Part shown: positions 31,699-39,669 of the stretch, piece after piece | Numbering within the stretch: the first letter of the stretch is position 1 | How the letters are laid out: each line of letters starts with the position of its first letter | Assembly: GCA_026419775.2 (NCBI GenBank) | Contig: JAOPGA020001065.1 | Coordinates: 1-39,669, forward strand | DNA: 39,669 nucleotides | DNA from: Acrasis kona | Lineage: Eukaryota > Heterolobosea > Eutetramitea > Acrasida > Acrasidae | Reading direction: 5' to 3' | Notes under the pieces: model-generated | Database searches by the model: none | Seen by the model: only the letters and a program-made list of their open reading frames with translations | Told to the model about the DNA's origin: nothing | Translations under genes and position numbers: made by a program

Positions 31699-31889
31699 AG
31701 CAGTCAAATCGCAGATATTAAACGTAACGGAGAAGAGATAGGAATTGTACACTTTGTTAATAAATAAAATTCTATTGATTCACATTAAATCTAATGTTCC
31801 TCGATGGTTTTTGTCGCCAAATTGTCGCGTATTGCCTAATTCTATTACACATTTTGATATCAACAAACACAATGATAAAATAAATATTT

Positions 31890-34241
31890 TTATTGATTCA
31901 ACAATGTCATTTGAATGTCGTCAAGGGCAGCATCAATCACATCCTCTGGCGCTGCCTCAGGTGTAGCAGCAGCCATGGCAGCATCACTCAACGAAGTCTT
32001 TTCCGCACTAGAAGCCTCAGGATATTGCTGTTCAACATTCAATTTGGCATGGTGAGCAGATTCCTTCAAATCTCCACGTTCAGTATGCTTCATGATGCAC
32101 TTTGAAAACAAGATATAGTCGCGTAGGTCAGATCGAATAGCATTTTGTAGTCTTCTTCCTTGACGATCCCTGAAATAGATATTAATCAACCCAAAAGTAT
32201 GTTCTCCGATTTCACTAAAGAAGCGAGTCAACCATCCAGGCATGCCAATGTGAATAAACTCAGGCAAGTGGTCATAATCAACGTGATTAATCTGAAGATC
32301 GTAGACTTTTCCGAAACGATTATTCAAAAGTGGAATTCCCCATTTGTTTTCCTTGTAATCAAGACTGCTCGAAAAACTCAAAGTATAACGATCCTTGACA
32401 GGTGCTAATTGTGCCAATAATCTTGCTGCGGTAACGAAAGCATGGAATTCCTAAAAATGATTAATGACTCATGATGAAGTGTGTTCTTACCCTTCTGTGA
32501 ATGTAGAAATGAGAAACGGGATCTCCTGGCAATACGGTGTTGCTGACTTCAGGCGTCAAGTATCCTATTCCCAACATGCGGTAAGCGTCGCTGAACTGGA
32601 AAGTGACTGGACCTCCCGTAACATTACTTGCACGTAGAGAAGGAACTTCCGTTCTTACTGCACCAAGCGCCACAATGAATACATGGATCGGATCATACTT
32701 TTAATTTTTAGTAAAAAAATGTAAAAAGGATGACTCACGTTTGAGGCCATCAGCTCCGCATTAGTTTCATTTAATAAACAATCGTTAACGTATTGAGCTA
32801 ATTGGTACTTGTTGGTCCAGTTGGTTGGCATCTCTCCAATGACTGATGAATACTTAAAGTTAACATTTTGTAGGAAGCTCTCATCCACCATATCTCTGTA
32901 CTTGTTAATGAGTGAATCGTACTCGGGATCCTTTTGTAGATCGGAAGTGATGGGCAACCTGATGGGATACAATTGATTAGGAACGGAAAGTGCAGCCGGG
33001 TAGTAATGATCCTTGATGGGTACTTGTTCATTCAACAAGTTTGTAATGTGACCCTTTGTGTAGTCGAATTCGAATTGTAACACTCCCAAGTTGGTTGCGA
33101 ATGGACCGGCTTGATGGACATATACATTTTGTCCCTTTACCTTCTTCTTGATTAAATAAATGTGATGGGTGTGCGAACTAATGTGAACGTCGACGATTGG
33201 TTTTTTTTCTCCCTTGTGGATGGCTGTCATTAGGTTGTTATCTTCGGGTTCTCCGGAATGTGCCAACATGATGATGATATGCGCATTGTACTTTTTACGT
33301 AAGTCATTTGCTACTTGTTTTGTTTTTGAAACATAATCTCTCCATGCTTTGCGACTCCTCTTTCTCTTGATGGAATCAAAGTGAATGCATTTTCTGTATG
33401 CAGCGCTGAATTGAGCGGCTGGAAGATTAGAATGGGTTGATCATGATGACCTGACTTACCGTTGGGTCCGAACATGCCAATAATACCGACTTTTAATGTT
33501 CTTCCTCTCGAGTCGGTGAGTTCCTTGAGCACGTGAGGAACGATTAATGAGGATTCTTTGTTTCTGAAAGCGTTAGGATCGAAATGATTAAAAATGTACT
33601 CTTGTGGTGGTGATGTGACTGAACCGTCCTCACCAATGATGACCTTTTTTTTATTGATGCTCGCGCGACTTGGTATGTAGTCGTCGCTACCTGGTCTTGT
33701 AATGTCTTCAAAATGTTTGCATTGTTCATCAAATAAAATATTTGATAAAACCATGGGCAGAGGGTTCTTTAGTTTACCAACGCTCTTCTTTATTAAATGA
33801 TAAATACCGCTCTCTGTGGGATCAAATTCGTGATTGCCGAATGTTGTCGCGTCATAATTGCAATCACTCAAGAATTTCAATTCCAGAGCACCAAGCTCGG
33901 GGTATAGCTTGGATACACTGATAAGGTGAATTAGTGATCCGGAAAACCAGTCTCCTGCATCTAGCGTTAATGTTGTGTTTGGGGATTCGCTTTGGATGCT
34001 ATTAATCACTGTTTTTAATCTTGCAAAGTGTCCTCTTGTCGGTTGTATATCAGGACCCGCGCCATCAAAATGGGAATGTAAGTCGGAAGTGTGCAATCTA
34101 AGGTGTCAAACAAAAAATAAATGTTATTATTTACACTGTGAAGTGAAACGTATTTTCTGTGGGCTCAGATTTTATAAGAATATCATTATCCTGTTGTGTG
34201 TACACGAAGGCAATGAGCAGGAGAAACAAAATGAGTTTCAT
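31890..34241 (-). CDS. Secreted 5'-nucleotidase-type metallophosphoesterase
   Basis: Five exons with introns 34098-34134, 33419-33459, 32698-32738 and 32451-32490 (37-41 bases), 730 residues from ATG 34241. Signal peptide MKLILFLLLIAFVYTQ. The metal-binding blocks of the UshA/5'-nucleotidase family appear in order: HTSDLHSHFDG, DAGDWFSGS, FGNHEFDPTESG, 'LAHSGEPEDN' and 'HISSHTHH', where the family usually has GHTH. The C-terminal nucleotide-specificity half follows ('GPVTFQFSDAYRMLGIGYLT'). The last 60 residues are Ala/Glu-rich and low complexity, with no GPI-like or membrane tail. The expected role is extracellular phosphate release from nucleotides or related esters. Confidence 0.9.
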
Positions 34242-34591
34242 GATTATTTTTAGATTTTACAACATCCTTTAAATTTGGTGAATACCGAAAAAACAATGTG
34301 ATTTTAACATAATTTTAACAATTTTAGTAACTTTAGACACCGGAGGAGATTTTGCGGCATGCAATGCCTTAAGATTGCTTCTCAAAAGAGGAGTATGATA
34401 CCACCAGATAAATTGATTGGCTATTGTTTGAGATGTAGACTGGAGAGCAGAGGACGATCTGCACTAGCTATAACCATGCAGTATCTGTACATCACCCTGT
34501 GTTTGTAAGCTATTATTTCAAACATGTACTTGGTAGTATTTTGAGAATGTTTGTCTTAAAGACTATTCCTAAAGTTTACAAACAATTTATA
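34242..34591. other. Divergent intergenic region
   Basis: Lies between the divergent starts of the phosphatase and agmatine deiminase genes. An in-frame ATG at 34547 could extend the deiminase by 15 residues. Nothing else was recognised. Confidence 0.4.
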
Positions 34592-35842
34592 ATGCAGTGG
34601 AGATTTCCTGCAGAGTGGGAGCCTCACGAAAGTGTATGGTTTGCTTCCCCACGCCATACAATATACAAGGGTTGTGATGGGTGGACCACTATTGAACAGA
34701 TGATCGAACAGATTGTACTCCATGGTGGACACGTGACTATTTTAGCGCAAGATGACCAAGACAAGGCAGACACACTGACACGTCTCAGCAAAACTTTGAA
34801 ATCACCGTTGGAAGCACAACAGCACACTCGAGTTCTAGTTGTGCCCCATAATGACATTTGGATGAGGGATGTTGGTCCGATATTTCTTGTCAAAGGCGAT
34901 ACAAAGAAAACATTATCATTCGATTGGACCTACTGGGGATATAAAGGACATACCAATTCTTCAGATTCTGAAATAGATGGAGCGATCTGCACTTCGTCCT
35001 CAGAATTATTGGGCTTGGAATGTACACCAATTAACTTGGCTTCAGAGGGAGGCGACAGAGAATATAATGGCCTGGGTACTCTCATTGTATGTGAGGCGGT
35101 GGAGTTGCAAAGAAACAAGTCAAAATCAAAGCAACAGATTGAAGACTGTTTAAAGGAAGCATTTAATGTAAAGAAGGTTATATGGATGAAAGAAGGTGTT
35201 CTCGAGGATCAACAATCCTTTGTTGGAAAGATTACTGATGATGTCTACACATGCTGTGCAACTGGTGGTCATGTTGATGAGGTAGGTTAAAAGTTTGAGT
35301 TATTTACTTATATTAAAAGTTTGTTCGATTCGTAGACCAAAAGAAAGTGTTACTAGCCTACATTATTCCAGAGGAACAAGATGATCCCATTGCTTCAAAA
35401 TCACATCAAGCCTTAGAAGAAAACATGAAGATACTTGAATCAGAAACTGACCAAGATGGGTCACCCCTACAAATCATCAGGATGCCAATGCCTCCAACAA
35501 CGATCATTGAGATCAATCCAAGCGATGGAATTTATTCTGCAATGCAAGAATATATTTTTCAAGATAATAGTATTATTGACGGGCATTAACTCAATCAAGA
35601 TTGTGATGGCTGCAAGTTATTGTAATTTCTTGGTTACCAACGGACTCGTTCTTGTCGCTAAATATTACAAAGAAGGAGGTAATTTGTTAACAAAGAAAAC
35701 GGATGAGGAGGCCAAGAACATACTTCAAGAATGTTTCCCAGACCGTGTAGTCGTTCAAGTAGAATGTGACATTTTAAACATTGGAGGTGGAGGCATGCAC
35801 TGCATTACACAACAAGAACCATTAATTGTGAACAGTAAATGA
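34592..35842 (+). CDS. Agmatine deiminase (PPAD-type guanidine deiminase), one frame slip
   Basis: The start at 34592 matches the family's first block, MQWRFPAEWEPHESVW. Hallmarks: 'VVPHNDIWMRDVGPIF', 'FDWTYWGYKG', 'NLASEGGDREYNGLGTLI', 'TGGHVDE', and the C-terminal catalytic Cys block 'NIGGGGMHCITQQEP'. Intron 35282-35319 (38 bases) restores HVDEFVRFV. The enzyme converts agmatine to N-carbamoylputrescine in polyamine synthesis. The frame breaks at the GGG run 35581-35583: with one G fewer, DNSIIDGINSIKIVMAASY reads straight through, otherwise a stop follows at once. All catalytic blocks are conserved, so I favour a sequence error over a dead gene. The family is common in bacteria and plants and patchy in protists. 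Confidence 0.88.
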
Positions 35843-35843
35843 T

Positions 35844-37666
35844 TTAATACAATTGAACATTTTCAACATCTTCAAATGTTGATTCTATATAATCTTCGTC
35901 CTCTGCATCTTGATCTATGATATCTTCTGGTACGATCTCATCAACATTGTTTGCTTGAACTTCTTGGTCATCACTCCAGGTCAGGTCATCTTCTCTTTGA
36001 TTAGATATGGGAATTGTGTTTTCGTTGTCTAGTGGGTAAAACTCCAATTGTATGTCTTCTTCTTGCGTTGGTTGTTCTTCATGGTCATGGTATGTTAAAA
36101 ATCCACCTTGCTCAACTGTGATGTGTGATGATAAATTATTTTTAATGAACTTCTTCAAAGTGGATGAAAGTAACTCCTCTCCATACCTGATCTTGACAAT
36201 CTCCTTCAAATCAATGACTTGAGCAGCGCGGAGAGGTTGGGGTGTGTCTTCAAAATATGAAAGCAAACATTGAGCCACTACAAAACATTAATTTGTTGAG
36301 AAAAGTTAACGTACATCTGTCTGGTTCTGATACAATTTTTTCTTCCTTTTTGGTATTTGTTTTGATGGGATCAGTCAGAGACTATAATTGTGAGTCAAAT
36401 CAACTTGAGTAAACTTACAATTGGGTCTAAATAAGAAATGACACCTCCGTTGGAGATAACAATGTACTCTGGGACCTTCAATAAAACGAACCACTTGATT
36501 ACCTGTGATTTTATATCAATTCCAGTCCTGGAACTAATGACCTGTTTCAAGTCCACAACTTTTTTGACTCTCTCTAAAGGATTTGTATTTCTAATGTAGT
36601 CAATCAAACAACTCACAACTGGTCCAGTCAAAAAAATGTAAAGCATTACAAACTTACTTCTTTCAGGTTGTTTAATGTTGCTAATTGCTACTTCCATTGA
36701 TGGAGGCATGACGTATGGGTGACCTAGTGGGAAAACACATGTTGAAGATGTTGGGGTGTCCAAAGGGGTGTGTAGAGGTTTGATGACTGGTTTGTAATCA
36801 GACTGTAAGCTAACCATTTGTTCCAATTTAAAGACACCAGGATGCATTAATACAATATCTAGTAACCTTTTCTTATCAAATTTATCAAGATTAGAGTTGT
36901 TCAGTTTAAGCAGGCTCATTGGCTGGTTACCAGTACTGTGGAGGTGTTCACATAAAGCATTCATGATCCCTACATCATCACATGTAATGACTGGTTTTGA
37001 TGGGTTGGGAGTAGGTGTCGAGAAATCAGTTATTGGAGTAGAGGGAGGTATGGCGTCAACTTTAGGTAGACCCAAAACATCTTCAAGAAAAAGAGTTTTA
37101 TAGAAGCCAGCATATTGTAAGTCACTTATGTCACGCTTGTATGAGACCACTAGGATGGTCCTATACAATCGATTATTTAATTTGTTTATTATGTAAGAAA
37201 AACTAGGATCGCTTGAAATTAAAAATATACATGCTGGTGGCTTATAGTCCATAGCAAATAGACAAACGTCAGAATTAATCATCCTGATGCATGTTTCTCT
37301 TTCTTTATGATTGAATTATAATGTGGACAAATCACTCACTTGTTTTGTAATGAGAAGTATCTACAATTTCTACTCCTATTCGCGCTAGCGCCTCCCTATG
37401 TGAGTCGGCTAAATTGCTTATGCTCATGTATGCAACAAATTTATTGATGTAACCAAAGCGCATGGCAGTATCTCTCAATTTAACCGCTATATCAATAACT
37501 GTAAATCCTTGCATCATGCTAACATCATCTAGGTCCTGAATTGTTAGTTATTTGAGTCAAATCAATATACCCAAAATATACTTGTAGGAATACGCGATTG
37601 TTTGCAAACAATATCGTCGTACCTCTCCCATTCCAGCAGATCGTTTGTGAAAAGATCTCCATTCAT
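35844..37666 (-). CDS. NYN-domain nuclease-like protein with LOTUS-type winged helices (MARF1/Limkain-like)
   Basis: Six exons with introns 37536-37570, 37303-37339, 36620-36658, 36382-36418 and 36278-36314 (35-39 bases), 545 residues. The NYN domain (about residues 27-168) opens with 'SIFWDLDDV' and has the internal acidic positions 'INSDVCLFAMD' and 'LISSDPSF', the Asp pattern of PIN-like RNases. Three LOTUS/OST-HTH-like helical segments follow (about 207-260, 313-377 and 402-468, the last two each ending in a 'GG.(I/L)(S/T)Y.D' strand). The tail is highly acidic. By homology it would recognise RNA through LOTUS and cleave it through NYN. Intron 36620-36658 is 39 bases, in frame and stop-free, so it can easily be mistaken for coding. 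Confidence 0.8.
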
Positions 37667-37833
37667 TCTCCAACTCAACTTTCTTACAAATATCCAAACG
37701 AAAGTGCACTAACATCGTCCAGTCAAATAACCGGAGCGGTATTAATAAAATGATGAAAGAGAATTGAAATTAAATTTTACTCACCTGGCGTCAATCAAAT
37801 AAAGTACAACATAACTTGATACAAACATTTGTT

Positions 37834-38830
37834 TTATTTGGCAATAATGGCATCCAACCATCTTCTTGGGAGGACGTATACGGCTATCATAGTAATGATG
37901 AATTTGATGGGTGGCTCCACAATGTAATGTACTGGGTAAGTTTCATTTGATGAGAACATGCAAGTCACGATAGCGTCAGTGACTTTGCTTGGCTTCATGA
38001 GACCACCAAAGTCTGCTGTTTTTCTGTTTAGGTTCCTCTGCACAATGGGTCCGAAATTTACACAATCAGGGTCGTGTGGTTTTAGGGTTACGATGTTGGT
38101 ATCGGCAAATCCAGGTTTGATGCACGACACTCTCACTCCAGCATGTGCTAACTCTCTGCGAAGAGAATCGCTGTATCCAACAGCAGCAAACTTTGTGGCG
38201 GTGTAGTAGTTGAAGAATGGAGGTGCAACAATTCCTGCAAGTGACGCAATGTTGACAATGATAGGAGACTCTTTGTCTTTGTTTTCAGTAAAATTGTGCT
38301 TCATTAGAGGATAGAGTGCATTGGTACACCTGATCATGGCGAAGATGTTGACTCCGAACACACCCAGCATCTCAGCATCGTTAAGAGATACCATTGGTGC
38401 AATAAACTTTTGGTTGAATGTTCTTGCTATACCAGCCATGTTGACGAGGCAGAAAAGGTAGGGGGTGTTCCACTTCTTTAAGCATTCCTTTGTAAATGTA
38501 GCAAGTGCCTCTACTTGACTTAATTCTGAAATATCACAAGCAAAAAACTCTAGATTAGGGTTTGATCCTGGAAATTGTTTCTGAAGGGCCTCCATCTTAA
38601 TGTCGTGTGCTATTACTTTTGCACCCATTTTTAATAAGCGTCTAGTTAAATCAGATCCCAAACCTACAAGTCAAATTGAATTTAATAAACGTTTACTCAC
38701 CTCCTGCGGCCCCAGTTACGACAACAACTTTGCCATTTGGGTCAATATTTTGTACAGGTCTTGTCCAGATATTATACCCCACTACTGCGGCAACCAAGAA
38801 AAATACGAAGGATAGAAGAAGTACGACCAT
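37834..38830 (-). CDS. Membrane-anchored short-chain dehydrogenase/reductase
   Basis: Two exons across intron 38664-38700 (37 bases, GTGAGT...TGTAG), 319 residues. The N-terminus (MVVLLLSFVFFLVAAVVGY) is a membrane anchor. The Rossmann motif TGAAGGLGSDL is split by the intron. 'VNMAGIA' corresponds to NNAG, the catalytic Ser lies in 'IVNIASLAGI' and Tyr-Lys in 'YYTATK', and 'CIKPGFADTNI' follows. A second hydrophobic stretch near the C-terminus (FIITMIAVYVL) may dip into the membrane. This resembles endoplasmic-reticulum SDRs acting on lipids or retinoids. The substrate is not predictable. Confidence 0.9.
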
Positions 38831-39092
38831 TTTGATGTGATGTTTTGTGAACTGATCTTACAATTTATGAACTTTTTAACTTGTGTGGCGCGATTCCGAC
38901 AATGACTGCGGCCTGTCAGCAAAATTCAAAAATCTTCAAGGCTACAATTTGATTTATTATCCCGAATGAAATTTTGGATCTCTGTTCTTTAAAGTGGGAT
39001 GGGACCACATTTTCTTAAAAAGTGGGAAGAAGAAATTTCCATTCGGACCATGGAAAAATGATTCCTAGTCGTGTTGCCTGGACGAGAAGCAG

Positions 39093-39359
39093 GTGAAAGA
39101 AGATGAAGAAATTCAATCACCCTTGAACCAACCAGGGTATCAAGAATCACCATACAAGTCAGCAAAACCAATCAGTAAGCAGATTAAATGCATGCTTGGC
39201 AACGTAAAAGACTGCCCTCCTGAGCCAAACACAAAGGTTCGAGGAAAAATTATTGCACGTGACACCGCCCTCTGCTGCCCTAAGACACCATACAACAATA
39301 AAAAGAACATCATCCTCAAAATCTATGATCATACTTTAAAGGCCTGCCGCATCATATAG
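39093..39359 (+). other. Unassigned open frame next to transposase remnant
   Basis: An open frame without an ATG at its start (first codon GTG), ending TAG at 39357-39359, immediately before and in a different frame from the transposase remnant. It has several Cys (LGNVKDCPPEPN, ALCCPKTPYN) and many Lys. It may belong to the same element or be a chance frame. Confidence 0.25.
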
Positions 39360-39360
39360 A

Positions 39361-39645
39361 GGCTTACAAAAGGAGTACCCAAGAGTTGCATTTCCTTATC
39401 CAGATAGCACGGTTAAGCTTTTGGAAAAAGAGGTCAAGTTTAATGCTGAGTTTAAAAACATTCGGATCATTGTTGAGAATGCCATCATGTACATTAAAAA
39501 GTGGAAGGTGTGTAGGTATACATATAGAACTTATACTGAAGACATACTTAAAGTTCAACAAGAGCACCATCAAATATGGACGGTGGCAGCCGGTCTGGTG
39601 AACATGTTCATTATGCCAGTCCGCCCGAACATTTACAATAGATAA
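39361..39645 (+). mobile_element. PIF/Harbinger-type DNA transposon remnant (C-terminus of DDE transposase)
   Basis: The frame reads 'VAFPYPDSTVKLLEKE' then 'FKNIRIIVENAIMYIKKWKV' and 'HHQIWTVAAGLVNMFIMPVR'. This is the end of a DDE_Tnp_4-type transposase, whose pattern is 'R..VENAIGRLK.W.VL...YR' followed by a hydrophobic 'V.AAL.N' helix and 'P.R'. The catalytic DDE residues are upstream and not seen in this window in an intact frame. It has no ATG start, so this is a truncated, inactive copy. No terminal inverted repeats or target duplication were identified before the right edge. Confidence 0.65.
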
Positions 39646-39669
39646 ATAAAGATGATGTTCAATCTCCAA

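Noticed and set aside
36620-36658. Thirteen extra hydrophobic residues in the NYN-LOTUS protein as a membrane segment
   Set aside because: The stretch has GTAAGT and CAG splice sites, a typical local intron length, and removal restores the winged-helix pattern.
1-39669. Changed genetic code (TAA/TAG as sense) suggested by in-frame stops
   Set aside because: TAA, TAG and TGA all serve as terminal stops at well-defined gene ends here, and the in-frame stops are few and better explained by errors or decay.

Overview
This is protist nuclear DNA with tightly packed genes. Almost every multi-exon gene can be rebuilt with very short GT-AG introns, mostly 33-47 bases, often with a TACTAAC- or CTAAC-like branch point near the 3' end. 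The gene set (secreted NHL propeller proteins with YSGDGG loops, KCTD-SPRY, NYN-LOTUS, vault protein paralogues, agmatine deiminase, a P-glycoprotein type ABC transporter) suggests an amoeboflagellate-like lineage. A heterolobosean such as Acrasis or Naegleria is my best guess, at low confidence and from family content only. All intron and exon limits were placed by eye from splice signals, reading frame and family motifs.

Layout. 1-6552 (-): a giant secreted NHL-propeller protein with four C-terminal adhesive-type domains and a Thr-Pro stalk running off the left edge. 6957-7541 (+): a DUF4218-like fragment of a CACTA-type transposase. 7909-9570 (+): an uncharacterised ATP-grasp-like enzyme, converging on a membrane-anchored HIT protein (9572-10136, -). 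10191-11985 (-): an eight-exon MFS transporter. 12286-12551 (-): a small gene. 12615-13822 (+): KCTD-SPRY. 13999-14529 (-): a chromodomain protein, directly downstream of an ABCB full transporter (14593-18758, -). 19253-19832 (-): an eEF1A-lysine-methyltransferase-like enzyme. 20046-20276 (+): a small membrane protein candidate. 20307-21342 (-): a secreted protein family with one in-frame stop. 21891-22586 (+): an EF-hand-like coiled-coil protein. 22935-24704 (-) and 24775-26340 (+): two short major vault protein paralogues, head to head across 70 bases. 26389-27290 (+): two small genes. 27302-28306 (-): an SDR. 28427-29008 (-): a small gene. 29138-31419 (+): an RRM-HMG-LOTUS protein. 31890-34241 (-): a secreted 5'-nucleotidase-like phosphatase. 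34592-35842 (+): agmatine deiminase. 35844-37666 (-): NYN-LOTUS. 37834-38830 (-): a membrane-anchored SDR. 39093-39645 (+): remains of a PIF/Harbinger-type DNA transposon.

Functional themes are extracellular or surface proteins (NHL, secreted family, phosphatase), RNA regulation (two LOTUS proteins), vault particles, and small-molecule enzymes. The two vault paralogues and the internally duplicated 24-blade NHL protein are the most unusual items. Several genes are interrupted by single-base frame slips at or near homopolymers, and there is an N at 7011. I read these mainly as draft-sequence errors, although true decay cannot be excluded.

No tRNA, rRNA, CRISPR array or virus-like element was recognised.
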